Positions 33,979 through 42,480 of a DNA stretch of 64,000 nt are shown piece after piece (the first letter of the stretch is position 1; every line of letters starts with the position of its first letter). The translations under genes and the position numbers were made by a program. This DNA is from Acidaminobacter hydrogenoformans DSM 2784 (lineage in GTDB: Bacteria > Bacillota > Clostridia > Peptostreptococcales > Acidaminobacteraceae). The notes under the pieces were generated by a model. It saw only the letters and a program-made list of their open reading frames with translations. It was not told the origin of the DNA and did no database searches. The stretch covers positions 1-64,000 of the forward strand of contig NZ_FMWL01000004.1 in NCBI RefSeq assembly GCF_900103005.1, read 5' to 3'.

Positions 33979-35490
33979 TTGATTACCATTGTCGCAACCA
34001 TCCTATTCTCACTGGTCCTCATTGGTGTTGGCATCTTCGCCAACCAGAAAAATGAACAGACTAACGACGGCTTCTTCCTCGGCAGCAGGAGCATTGGTTC
34101 CTTCGCCACCATCATGACCTTGATCTTTTCCATCTGGAGTACGCTGGCCTTTTACGGCGTCGTTGGCGAAGGCTACATCAACGGTGTCGGTTCCCTCGGC
34201 ATTGCCCAGGGCATCTTCTGGGGCTCGAGCCTCTTGGTTATTGTGGGCTACAGGCTCTGGATGATTGGTAAAAAATACGGCTTTTCAACGCCAGGCGACT
34301 TCTTTGGCGAACGCTATTATTCCAACTTCTTCAGGATTGTCACCGCTGTCGGACTCATTTTCTTCACCATGCCTTACATAGGGCTGCAGCTCAGCGGCCT
34401 CGGCTCCGGCCTCAACGGTGCGGCCAACGTGCCGGTGCTCGTCGGTACGGTTTCTATCGCTTTGGTCCTCCTGATCTTCGTCTCCGTGGGCGGCATGCGC
34501 TCGGTGGCTTGGACGGACGCCGTTCAGGGCGTCGTCTTCACCGTGATCGTGCTCGTGGCACTGCTGGTGCTCTTCATCTCCATGCCGGAGCCTCTCACCG
34601 TGGTGGCCCAAAAGGCTGCGGAAGCCCGTCCGGGTCTTAACGGCTACCCAGGACCGAACAATCTGTATTCGCCGGTGCTCACGCTGCACCTTGCTATCAC
34701 CATCGGCTCCTTCGTGGTCTGGCCGCACATTTTTATCCGCTTCTTTATCGCGAAGTCCAAGGAAACCTACAAGACCCTCGCGACGGTTTACCCGCTTTAC
34801 GAAGTCCTCTGCATGGTGCCGCTGCTCCTGATTGGCATCATCATCATTCCTTATCTGTTTGGTGGGGGACTGTCCCCACTTGAAGCGCAGATGAGCATCC
34901 ACCAGGCCATCAACACCATTAAAGGCGGCTCTATTCTGGGCGCGGGCATCTTCCTGGCGGCGTTCGCGGCGGCCATGTCTACGGCGAGCTCCCAGCTCCT
35001 GGCCTGCTCCAACATGTTCACCAGCGACCTCTACACGCGGTTCCTCAACAAGAAGGCCTCTGACAAGAAGATCGTCTTCATGGGCCGCGCGGCCATAGTG
35101 GTGTTCGTCATCATCTCCACGGCTTTTGGCCTCTACTGGCCGCACGTGTTCAGCACTGCGACGCGCTTCGCGACTCCGGGCTACGCCCAGCTCTTCCCGC
35201 CGCTCATTGCCGGCCTCTTCTGGAAGCGCGCGAACAGGGAAGGCGCGATTGCCGGGACCCTTGGCGGTTTCCTGATCCTGGTCCTGTTCTCCCTCGTCTG
35301 GCCTAACCCGCTCAAGATCACGGCGCTGATCTGGAGCATGATCGCAAACGTGGCCTTGCTGGTGGGCGTCTCCCTCGTGACACCGGCCCCTTCCAAGGAG
35401 ATCGTCGAGAAGTTCCACGACTCTGTCACAGAAGAGCTCTTTGGCAGGAAAAAGCGCCCTTCAGGCGCCGCGAAGGCGAACCAGGCGTAA
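33979..35490 (+). CDS. Sodium:solute symporter (SSS family)
   Basis: A 503-residue SSS-family carrier with about 13 membrane segments. Family parts: GFFLGSRSIGSFATIMTLIFSIWST, GYRLWMIGKKYGFSTPGDFFGERY, VSVGGMRSVAWTDAVQGV, and the sodium-site region LAAFAAAMSTASSQLLACSNMFTSDLY. The TTG start follows GGGGAGGCG. A REP-like unit, GGTGGGGGACTGTCCCC, lies inside at 34861 and encodes GGGLSP in a loop. Position at the head of the corrinoid methyltransferase locus suggests that it imports the methylated substrate. Confidence 0.9.
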   Translation: MITIVATILFSLVLIGVGIFANQKNEQTNDGFFLGSRSIGSFATIMTLIFSIWSTLAFYGVVGEGYINGVGSLGIAQGIFWGSSLLVIVGYRLWMIGKKYGFSTPGDFFGERYYSNFFRIVTAVGLIFFTMPYIGLQLSGLGSGLNGAANVPVLVGTVSIALVLLIFVSVGGMRSVAWTDAVQGVVFTVIVLVALLVLFISMPEPLTVVAQKAAEARPGLNGYPGPNNLYSPVLTLHLAITIGSFVVWPHIFIRFFIAKSKETYKTLATVYPLYEVLCMVPLLLIGIIIIPYLFGGGLSPLEAQMSIHQAINTIKGGSILGAGIFLAAFAAAMSTASSQLLACSNMFTSDLYTRFLNKKASDKKIVFMGRAAIVVFVIISTAFGLYWPHVFSTATRFATPGYAQLFPPLIAGLFWKRANREGAIAGTLGGFLILVLFSLVWPNPLKITALIWSMIANVALLVGVSLVTPAPSKEIVEKFHDSVTEELFGRKKRPSGAAKANQA

Positions 35491-35527
35491 CCTTTAGCTT
35501 TTAACACCTCACTCAATCCACCTCAAA

Positions 35528-35595
35528 AGACCAGTTATGCCGATGGTCCCTTCACCCCAAGTTCAAACCTCCGGTATAACTGGTCTCTTTTTACC
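35528..35595 (+). terminator. Terminator with the dispersed motif in the loop
   Basis: AGACCAGTTAT and ATAACTGGTCT pair perfectly and are followed by CTTTTT. The 37-base loop begins with TGCCGATGGTCCC. It lies between the symporter and the corrinoid protein gene and may limit read-through. Confidence 0.8.
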
Positions 35596-35635
35596 TTTGA
35601 CCCTAAATTTATGTCATGACTTACGGAGTGATTTT

Positions 35636-36301
35636 GTGCGCAATATGGATGTAAGCCAACTGTTTTCAAAGCTTTCCGGCGAAGTCGTGGAATACAACCA
35701 CGACGCGGTGATAGAGCTCGTCAAGGAGCTCATTGCGCGGGGGGTCGACCCTCTGCGAATCATAGACGAAGGCCTTCTTCCGGGCATTGAGATCGTGAAG
35801 GACAAATTCGAGAAGCTGGAATACTTCCTGCCGGAGCTGATTTTCGCCTCGGAGGCGGTAAAGGAGAGCATCAATTTACTTATTTCGACCCTGCCCGAGA
35901 GTGAAAAGAATAGTCTCGTAAATGGAAAAGTGGTCATAGGAACCCCAAAAGGGGATATCCATGACGTTGGAAAGAATATTTTCGCGACGCTGCTGATGGC
36001 GTCCGGTTTTGAGATCTACGATATTGGAATTGACAATCATATTGACAGCTTTATTGAGAAGGCCAAGGAAGTGGACGCGGACATCATTGCCATGTCCTGC
36101 CTGATGACTACCAGCATGGTGCAGACCAAGGAGCTGATGGAGGATCTGGTGCGGCTTGGGCTGCGGGACAGGTTTAAGGTGATTCTCGGTGGCGGCGCGA
36201 TTCAGGCGTCGTATGCGGAGACCATCGGCGCAGACGGGTACTCTGTGGACGCGGCCGGCGGGGTCAACATGGCGAAGGCGCTGGTGGGGAAGGGCGCTTA
36301 A
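35636..36301 (+). CDS. Methyltransferase-associated corrinoid protein
   Basis: A 221-residue corrinoid-binding protein of the MtmC/MtbC/MttC type. The N-terminal helical cap (to about 90) is followed by a Rossmann-like B12 domain with the base-off ligand motif DIHDVG (H109), SCLMTTSM and VILGGGAIQ. It carries the methyl group from the MtmB-like enzyme to an acceptor. The GTG at 35636 is seven bases after GGAG. It sits 105 bases before the methyltransferase gene. A 36220 match to the motif encodes ETIGADG, a position where the family often has such a sequence. Confidence 0.92.
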   Translation: MRNMDVSQLFSKLSGEVVEYNHDAVIELVKELIARGVDPLRIIDEGLLPGIEIVKDKFEKLEYFLPELIFASEAVKESINLLISTLPESEKNSLVNGKVVIGTPKGDIHDVGKNIFATLLMASGFEIYDIGIDNHIDSFIEKAKEVDADIIAMSCLMTTSMVQTKELMEDLVRLGLRDRFKVILGGGAIQASYAETIGADGYSVDAAGGVNMAKALVGKGA

Positions 36302-36406
36302 AGGCATAAGGCTTAAAAGCAGCTTGTGACAGACTTGGACATTCACTGGCCGGCGGCCTCAGCGGCGGCCTGGCCATAAGACTATAAGGCAGTAAGGGGA
36401 GATCGC

Positions 36407-37780
36407 ATGCTTCTCAACAGCATGGAAATAGCAGACAGAGCGCTGAACACGGGCGAGAAGATGGAAGCCCGGGAGTTCGACATGAAGGTTTATAAGGAAA
36501 CGACGCGCCTTATGAAGAAGTACGACATCAAGTTTGACAAGCATTCGCTCATCAATCTTGACGATGACATGGCGGACCGGCTCTACGCCGCCGGCAAGGA
36601 ATTTTACCTGACCATGGGGACGTATACTATGGAGACCAAGAGGGTCATCAAGGTTACGGAAAAAGAGCTGAACGAGATTCTCAGGAGCCTGCCGGAGCAG
36701 ATTGTCATAGGCACCGGCAAGGACGCGCGGGTCATGCGCCATAGAAACGTGGAGGATCCGTCCCTGCCAACGATTCAGGGTGGGGTCATAGGGGGCAAGG
36801 CCACGGAGGATATGCTGGTGCCGCTGTATCAAAGTGTGGCCCAGGAGCCTTATGTGGATTCCTTTTACTTTGATCCGCCTCACGTCTTCGAGAACCGGCC
36901 GGTCATGTTTGGGAGCCCTATTGAGCTCTACGCGGCCAGGGTTTCGGTGATGAAGATCAGGGAGGCACTGCAGAAGTCCGGCAGGGCGGGGATGCATATT
37001 TTGGGCGGCTGTGGCTCGGCCATGGCGGACATCTGCACCTGCTATGACGGGGGGATTCGCAGCACGGATGGGATCTGCGCCCATACCACGTCTGAGCTCA
37101 AGACGGACTTTGATGCCCTGAACAAAATTATGCATACCATTCACTACAGCTGCATGCGTCAGGTGTGGTGGGCGCCGGTGATTGGGGCGTTTGCCGGCGG
37201 CGCGGAGGGTTCAGCGATTGCTGCGGTGGGGGGGCTCTTCCACGCGGTGGTGGTGGGCCAGGCACACCTTGGCTCCGCTTATCTGGACCTTCAGGTGACG
37301 CCGTATTATAACGCCGGCGCAACGGACAGGATGTCCCTGTGGATTTTGTCTACAGCGGGTCAGGCTATAGTGCGCAATACGAAGGCTATTCTGCAGGGGA
37401 CGGTCACGACCTCAGCGGGTCCCGGGACGAAGCAGATGCTTTATGAGATTGCGGCGTCCGTCATTTCCCAGACGGTGTCCGGGTACCATATCTTTGGCGT
37501 CAGGATCCACAAGCCGACCAAGGACAATCATGGCACCGGCCTTGAATCCCGATGGATGGGGGACATCGCCCGGGCAGCCGTGAAGCTCAGCCGCCAGCAG
37601 GCCGAGGAGGTCGTCCAGAAGATTTATATGCATTATGAGGACAAGATTGGCAAAGGGCCTGAAGGGTTTAGCTTCGAGGAGCTCTACGACGTCGAAACCG
37701 TGCAGCCAAAAGACCATTATCTGGCACTCTACGATGAGGTCAAGGCAGAGCTTGAGGCTTTGGGTCTTGAGTTTGAGTAG
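36407..37780 (+). CDS. MtmB-type corrinoid methyltransferase lacking pyrrolysine
   Basis: A 457-residue protein that aligns along its whole length with methanogen monomethylamine methyltransferase MtmB: GTGKDARVMRHRNV, TIQGGVIGGKATEDMLVP, ELYAARVSVMKIREAL, FAGGAEGSAI, LESRWMGDIARAAV, YDVETVQP. Where MtmB has pyrrolysine (GMGV-Pyl-GPETS) this protein has Leu199 (GMHI-L-GGCGS), from TTG at 37001, so there is no in-frame TAG. Like the non-pyrrolysine MttB relatives, it must use another chemistry or substrate, unknown here. The ATG follows AAGGGGAG. Confidence 0.88.
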   Translation: MLLNSMEIADRALNTGEKMEAREFDMKVYKETTRLMKKYDIKFDKHSLINLDDDMADRLYAAGKEFYLTMGTYTMETKRVIKVTEKELNEILRSLPEQIVIGTGKDARVMRHRNVEDPSLPTIQGGVIGGKATEDMLVPLYQSVAQEPYVDSFYFDPPHVFENRPVMFGSPIELYAARVSVMKIREALQKSGRAGMHILGGCGSAMADICTCYDGGIRSTDGICAHTTSELKTDFDALNKIMHTIHYSCMRQVWWAPVIGAFAGGAEGSAIAAVGGLFHAVVVGQAHLGSAYLDLQVTPYYNAGATDRMSLWILSTAGQAIVRNTKAILQGTVTTSAGPGTKQMLYEIAASVISQTVSGYHIFGVRIHKPTKDNHGTGLESRWMGDIARAAVKLSRQQAEEVVQKIYMHYEDKIGKGPEGFSFEELYDVETVQPKDHYLALYDEVKAELEALGLEFE

Positions 37781-37823
37781 GGGCTGAGTGTGGGGGCTTG
37801 GGACAAAGACATTTATAAAGGTG

Positions 37824-37850
37824 GGCCGACTGCAGTCGGCCTTTCTTTGT
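37824..37850 (+). terminator. Terminator after the methyltransferase gene
   Basis: GGCCGACTGCAGTCGGCC is a perfect palindrome followed by TTTCTTTG. It ends the corrinoid protein-methyltransferase operon. Confidence 0.75.
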
Positions 37851-37859
37851 TTAAGTACA

Positions 37860-37992
37860 GAGGGGGACAGGGACACACCACGCGGGACAGGGACACGTCA
37901 CGGGGGACAGGGACATACAGCGCGGGACAGGGACATACCGCGAGTGACTGTCCCGCACCACAAGTGCCTGTCCCGCACCACGCTGTGGCCCT
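37860..37992. repeat. REP-like array, four direct and two inverted units
   Basis: Four units of the form GGGACAGGGACA with variable CACCACGC, CGTCACGG, TACAGCGC and TACCGCG tails are followed by two inverted units, CTGTCCCGCACCAC. The arrangement can fold into a long hairpin. It lies between the methyltransferase operon and the regulator gene. Confidence 0.88.
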
Positions 37993-38088
37993 TTGCCCAG
38001 TCCTGATGTACAATTAAACTAAACCATCATCAAATCCCCCGAGCTAACCCGGCTCCCCCAAAAACCGCCCGAAAGAAGGTGACCCCCC

Positions 38089-39357
38089 ATGCCAGCCGTT
38101 CAGGACTTAGACCAGGACGCCATTTACAAAGACATGCTGACCATGGAATATATCTATGATCTGATCTACGGCTACGCCACCCGGATTACCCAGCTGAAGT
38201 CCCTGGAGACACTCTATCCGCTCGAGTCCCCAAATCACGTGGTGCTGCTCCTCATGGTGGACGACTTCTGGAAAATCTGCGAGCGCCTCGACAACAAGCA
38301 GCGCTACGGCGTCAAACGCAGAATCCTCAATGTGGTCAGGTCCACACTGAAAAAACAAGAATATCCAGCCATCACGACCTCCTTGATCGGCACAGATAAA
38401 ATTATAGTTTTAGCTAATTTAGCTGAAGTGCTGGCGGCGGAACACAGGGTGGAAGCGGAGACCATCGGCAAAACCTTAATCAAAGCCGTGGAAGGCCTGA
38501 CCCGCTACTCCGTCAAGGTCGCCATCAGCAGCGTCTGCCCAAGCTACAACGAGCTCTGGAAGGCCTATGAGCAGTCCTTCCAGACGCTGAGCCACGCCTT
38601 CACTTACGAAAAAGGCGTCATCCTGCACTACGCCGACCTCTTCACGGACAAAGCGCTGGACCTAATGCTCCTCAACGAAACCGAGCGCTTTGAGTTCGAG
38701 CTGACCAAGCTGATCTCCAAGAACAGCACAGCGGACATGGACACCCTCATAGAAAAGTGGTGCAGCTTTTTAGTCGCGAACCATTACAGCGAAGAGACCA
38801 TCAAGTCCATCTTCACCAAAATGATCTTCAACCTGCTGGAATATGGCGTGAATATTGGCCTCGATTCCACGGTGATTTCCAAGGCCTCGGTGGACACGAC
38901 CGTCGCGATCCTGAAGACCAACTCCCTGACGGGCATCCAGCAGATTGTGAGCGACTACGCCAAGGGCCTATCACGTCAGGTCAAAGAAGCCTGCGAAAGA
39001 GGCTGCGAGAAGGGCTTCGAGGCAGCCATGGGGTTCATCCATACCTACTACTACGAAAACCTCTCACTAAATGAAATCTCCAAGGTGGCAAGCATGAGCC
39101 CCTCCTACTTCTGCCGCAAATTCAAAGCGCTCTACGGCAAAAATTATGTCAAATACCTCAATGAGTACAGAATTGACAGAGCCAAGTCACTGATCGCGGA
39201 AAGCGACCTCAGTCTCTCCGCCATAGCCGCCAAAGTGGGCATCCACGACATGTCCTACTTCAGCAAGCTGTTCAAGGCCCGCGTCGGCGTCACGCCGAAT
39301 CAATACAGACGCGAGACGGCAGCGAACGAAAAAGCCCGCCCAGAGGTGATCGAATGA
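38089..39357 (+). CDS. AraC family transcriptional regulator
   Basis: A 422-residue regulator. The N-terminal half looks like a degenerate GGDEF/YesN-type sensing region (VVLLLMVDDFWKICERL, VKVAISSVCPSYNELWKAYEQS). The C-terminal 100 residues are two AraC helix-turn-helix motifs (NEISKVASMSPSYFCRKFK and SAIAAKVGIHDMSYFSKLFKARVGVTPNQYRR). No membrane segment. GACCATCGGCAAA at 38460 encodes ETIGK in the first half. Its place between the methyltransferase and the reactivation genes suggests it controls the locus. Its stop overlaps the next start by four bases. Confidence 0.92.
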   Translation: MPAVQDLDQDAIYKDMLTMEYIYDLIYGYATRITQLKSLETLYPLESPNHVVLLLMVDDFWKICERLDNKQRYGVKRRILNVVRSTLKKQEYPAITTSLIGTDKIIVLANLAEVLAAEHRVEAETIGKTLIKAVEGLTRYSVKVAISSVCPSYNELWKAYEQSFQTLSHAFTYEKGVILHYADLFTDKALDLMLLNETERFEFELTKLISKNSTADMDTLIEKWCSFLVANHYSEETIKSIFTKMIFNLLEYGVNIGLDSTVISKASVDTTVAILKTNSLTGIQQIVSDYAKGLSRQVKEACERGCEKGFEAAMGFIHTYYYENLSLNEISKVASMSPSYFCRKFKALYGKNYVKYLNEYRIDRAKSLIAESDLSLSAIAAKVGIHDMSYFSKLFKARVGVTPNQYRRETAANEKARPEVIE

Positions 39358-40130
39358 TTTTTCAGTCCGCCCTCAAAGCAGACCTCGCTGCAGCCCTGAA
39401 GCACATGGGCTATCCGCCAGGCGTGAACCCACCCGCAAAGGTCACAGAGCGGCTGTTGAGCTTGTTTGAAGAGTCAAAAACAAGGCTTTTGCCGATGGTC
39501 TTCCATCACACCTTCCCCACCCAAGTCACCGAAGATGGCCAGGCCATTGAAATCATTGGAACTGAGGCGGCGTTCAGGTCCCCCTTTGCTGTAGAGGTTC
39601 TAAAGGGATGCTGCGAGGTCATTGTAGCTGTTGCCACCATAAAAACCTCAGAAATCCCTGAAGTCTCAATGGCTAAGACGTTGAAAACAACCGAAAAGAC
39701 CCAGCGCCCCGCCTCAGAACAGCTGATCCTCAAGGCCATCGCCAACGCCGGCCTTGAGACCCTCGTGGAGGCGTTCTGGGACTTCATGGCCGCTCAGTCC
39801 AAGGCTGGATCACTGTCAAATGAATTTAAGGGGTTTAATGAAGAAACCATCGGCAAAAAAACCGGTCTTACCCGGCTGTACCTGCCCGGTGAAAACGCCT
39901 GGCCCATTTCCGACCAGGCCACTTTGTTCAGGCTTCTGAGGGTAAAGGAGCCCGCCCTCAGCGTCAGCCTCAACGACAGTCTCATGATGGACCCGGAAAA
40001 CAGCCTGTCCTTCGTGATAGGGAAGACCCTGGACGGCACCTTCAGCGAGGTGCATCACGACTGCGGCCTTTGCCTCTTGAAGTGCTGCCAGTTCAGGAAG
40101 GAGAGAAGCGCCAGTGACACCAAAATATAG
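39354..40130 (+). CDS. Protein resembling the MetH activation domain
   Basis: A 258-residue protein overlapping both neighbours, so tightly co-translated. The fold is not certain. The central part (LYLPGENAWPISDQATLFRLL, VSLNDSLMMDPENSLSFVIGKTL) resembles the S-adenosylmethionine-binding activation domain of methionine synthase, stand-alone forms of which accompany corrinoid enzymes. The C-terminus has a Cys cluster, HHDCGLCLLKCCQFRK, which may hold an Fe-S cluster. Two exact motif copies are inside (39487 encoding LPMV, 39846 encoding ETIGK). A role in corrinoid reduction is likely. Confidence 0.6.
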   Translation: MIFQSALKADLAAALKHMGYPPGVNPPAKVTERLLSLFEESKTRLLPMVFHHTFPTQVTEDGQAIEIIGTEAAFRSPFAVEVLKGCCEVIVAVATIKTSEIPEVSMAKTLKTTEKTQRPASEQLILKAIANAGLETLVEAFWDFMAAQSKAGSLSNEFKGFNEETIGKKTGLTRLYLPGENAWPISDQATLFRLLRVKEPALSVSLNDSLMMDPENSLSFVIGKTLDGTFSEVHHDCGLCLLKCCQFRKERSASDTKI

Positions 40131-42048
40131 ACTCGTGATCAATGACATCACCGGCCGGCACGAATTTTATGTCGGTGCGGGTCTGACCCTCATGGACGCA
40201 GTCATCAAACAAGGCTACAAAGTCGACAGCGTTTGCGGCGGCAACAAAACCTGCGGCAAGTGCCGGGCAATTCTAAAGGGGGGACAGTCCCCAACCGAAA
40301 CCATGACTGACCCACAAACGTCCGGTTGGGGACTGTCCCCAACCAACATCCCAGGGCCCACCCCTGAAGAGCTGGCCTTGCTTCGCAAGCACAACGCGCC
40401 TGCAGACGAGCGGCTCATGTGCTTCATTCCCATGGACAGGGACATGGAAATCACGCTGCCCCATCAGTCCGCCCAGGCCCAGATCATGATAGCCGGCCTG
40501 AAAACGGAGAACACCGAACGAGACCCTTGGGTGAAAAAAGCGCGCATTGAAGTCGACCCATCCACCCTCACGGACCAGCGCGGCTTCGCCGAGGCGCTGA
40601 TGGCCGCCGTCCCGGGGACCACCGGCATCTCCCTGAACGCCCTCATCAAAACCGCAGCCCTGTTGACCGGCAAGTCTCAGACCCTCGAAGTCGTCACCCT
40701 GGATCAAGAGATTGTCGACGTCAACACGCCGGTCCAGACCCTGACTGAAGAATCCCAGCTAAATCATCCACCGGGGTCTGACCCCACCGGACATACCGCC
40801 GGACATCCCACCGGACATCCCACCGGACAACCCATCTCACGTCCCGTCGGCCCCTTTGGCGCCGCCATTGACATAGGCACCACCACCCTGGCCGCCTACC
40901 TTTACGACTACGGCACCGACGAAATCACCGCCACCGCCTCAGCCCTCAACCCCCAGGCCGTCCGTGGCAAAGACGTCATGACCCGCCTCCACTACGCCGC
41001 CTCTAACAAAGACGGCGCCACCGAACTCAGCCGCCGCCTCATTGCCGAGCTGAACACCATGCTCCACAGCCTGGCCAGCCAGGCGGGCATAGACCGCGCT
41101 GACCTCCTCCACGTGGTCACCACCGGCAACACCACCATGCAGCAGCTCCTCCTGGGCGTCAACTGCGGCCTCATGGGCATTTCCCCTTTTTTGCCGATGG
41201 TCACCCATACCCTCACCACACCCGCCGCCCACCTTGGCCTCAGCATCCATCCGGACGGTCGTCTGACGGTCCTCCCTTCGAAAGCGGCCTTCGTGGGCGC
41301 CGACACCCTGTCCGCAGTCTACGCGGCCGGCCTCCATCAGCAGCCGGAGGACAAGGTGCAGCTTCTCATTGACATAGGCACCAACGGCGAAATTGTGCTG
41401 TCGGGCAGAGGCAGGATGCTGTGCTGCGCTACGGCGGCTGGACCGGCCTTCGAAGGCGGTTCCATCAGCTGTGGGATGGGGGGCGTCAGCGGCGCCATAG
41501 ACAAAGTTGATTTTTCGTGGCCGTGTGGTTATACGACCATCGGCGGGGTGGCACCTAAGGGTCTTTGTGGCTCAGGGCTGATCGATTTCTGCGCCGAGCT
41601 GCTAAGAGAAGGCAAGCTGAGCAGGCCCGGCAGGCTGCTGGAGCGGGATGAAAACGACCGTTACTTCCTGGACGAGGCGGCGGGGATTTTTCTTTCCCAG
41701 AAGGACGTCAGGGAGCTTCAGCTGGCGAAAGGCGCGATCCACGCGGCGGTTGAAATTCTGATGGGGATGCTTGGCATTGGTCCCGAGGAGATCGATCAGG
41801 TGGATCTGGCCGGCGGCTTTGGCAGCTTCTTGAATTTGGAAAGTGCCGAGGAAATCAAGCTGCTGCCAAAGGGCCTGATGTCCAGGGCCAGGGTCGTGGG
41901 CAACGCCGCTGGGATGGGTGCTGTGGCGGCGCTGAGGTCAAAGGAGGCTTTGAAGGCCATTGAAGCTATCAAGGAAAAAATGGAGTATGTTGAACTCTCA
42001 GGGTTAGGGGACTTTCAGCAGGCGTTTATTATGAAGCTGGGTTTTTAA
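40114..42048 (+). CDS. RACE protein: ATP-dependent corrinoid reductive activase
   Basis: A 644-residue ASKHA-type activator (DUF4445) that returns inactive Co(II) corrinoid to Co(I). Order: N-terminal 2Fe-2S domain (C41, C47, C50, C103), linker, then the ASKHA ATPase (AAIDIGTTTLAAYLYD near 250, TTGNTTMQQLLLG, LIDIGTNGEIVL, DLAGGFGSFL). Insertions: a REP-like palindrome at 40274-40351 encodes residues 55-79, just before the fourth cluster Cys, and a TGHPTGHPTG tandem repeat lies at about 227-240. Motif copies at 41190 (FLPMV) and 41535 (TTIGG). The GTG start overlaps the preceding gene. Confidence 0.92.
   Translation: MTPKYRLVINDITGRHEFYVGAGLTLMDAVIKQGYKVDSVCGGNKTCGKCRAILKGGQSPTETMTDPQTSGWGLSPTNIPGPTPEELALLRKHNAPADERLMCFIPMDRDMEITLPHQSAQAQIMIAGLKTENTERDPWVKKARIEVDPSTLTDQRGFAEALMAAVPGTTGISLNALIKTAALLTGKSQTLEVVTLDQEIVDVNTPVQTLTEESQLNHPPGSDPTGHTAGHPTGHPTGQPISRPVGPFGAAIDIGTTTLAAYLYDYGTDEITATASALNPQAVRGKDVMTRLHYAASNKDGATELSRRLIAELNTMLHSLASQAGIDRADLLHVVTTGNTTMQQLLLGVNCGLMGISPFLPMVTHTLTTPAAHLGLSIHPDGRLTVLPSKAAFVGADTLSAVYAAGLHQQPEDKVQLLIDIGTNGEIVLSGRGRMLCCATAAGPAFEGGSISCGMGGVSGAIDKVDFSWPCGYTTIGGVAPKGLCGSGLIDFCAELLREGKLSRPGRLLERDENDRYFLDEAAGIFLSQKDVRELQLAKGAIHAAVEILMGMLGIGPEEIDQVDLAGGFGSFLNLESAEEIKLLPKGLMSRARVVGNAAGMGAVAALRSKEALKAIEAIKEKMEYVELSGLGDFQQAFIMKLGF
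40274..40351. repeat. REP-like palindrome inside the RACE gene
   Basis: GGGGGGACAGTCCCCAACCG and CGGTTGGGGACTGTCCCC flank about 36 bases. The arms are inverted and the whole is a multiple of three with no stop, so the reading frame is kept. It has the same core as intergenic units at 31512, 31560 and 57251. Confidence 0.88.
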
Positions 42049-42049
42049 G

Positions 42050-42255
42050 ACAAAAGGGAAAGACAAAAGGGACAGTCCCTTTTGATTTCTTTTGGTAAGA
42101 CAAAAGGAACCGTCCCTTTTGATTGTCCCTTTTGACTCTTTGCCGATGGTCGCCTAAATAAAACTATAGGCAATTACATTTTTTGATTTGGGAGGCACAA
42201 AAGGATTCAAAAGGAATCAAAAGGAACCGTCCCCTTTGATTCCCAAAGTTTAGAA
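42050..42255. repeat. REP-like cluster with dispersed motif
   Basis: AAGGGACAGTCCCTTTTGAT, AAAAGGAACCGTCCCTTTTG, GATTGTCCCTTTTGAC and, after TTTGCCGATGGTC at 42139, AAAAGGAACCGTCCCCTTTG. Several units are palindromic and the first follows the RACE stop closely, so it may end transcription. Confidence 0.8.
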
Positions 42256-42324
42256 TCCCCCATTTGGGGAATCATAATAATAAGCACCTTCACTGAGGCA
42301 ACTCAAGGTTGAGGAGGGATCGCC

Positions 42325-42480
42325 ATGACGACCCAAAAGCTGATTGAGCACTGGATCGAAGTGTTAAAGAACGCGAATGATCTCGAGGAATACAATAAGC
42401 TGCTCAAGGTTATGGAAGATGAGCTTACCGAAGCCGAATGTGAAGAGGTGCTCGAGGTGCTTGAGGACATGAACGCGTAG
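42325..42480 (+). CDS. Small acidic protein of unknown function (51 residues)
   Basis: ATG at 42325 follows GAGGAGG at good spacing. The product starts MTTQKLIEHWIEVLKNAND and is strongly acidic and helical (YNKLLKVMEDELTEAE, CEEVLEVLEDMNA). It has one Cys and no membrane segment. I do not recognise the family. Coding is supported by the ribosome site, codon pattern and an uninterrupted amphipathic pattern. A hairpin (GGACTGCTGCAAAC / GTTTGCAGTAGCCCC with a T-run, 42536-42578) follows as terminator. Confidence 0.65.
   Translation: MTTQKLIEHWIEVLKNANDLEEYNKLLKVMEDELTEAECEEVLEVLEDMNA

Noticed and set aside
34285-35418. Long minus-strand open frame (377 codons) over the symporter gene
   Set aside because: It is a shadow of the codon pattern of the symporter gene; the product is a charged, low-complexity string rich in His, Arg and Glu with no membrane or domain features.
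36990-37010. In-frame TAG (pyrrolysine) in the MtmB-like gene
   Set aside because: The codon at the expected position is TTG (Leu), and the reading frame has no internal TAG.
37860-37992. The repeat array as a CRISPR
   Set aside because: Units are only about 20 bases with 6-8 base tails, partly inverted, and there are no cas genes; it fits REP-like repeats.
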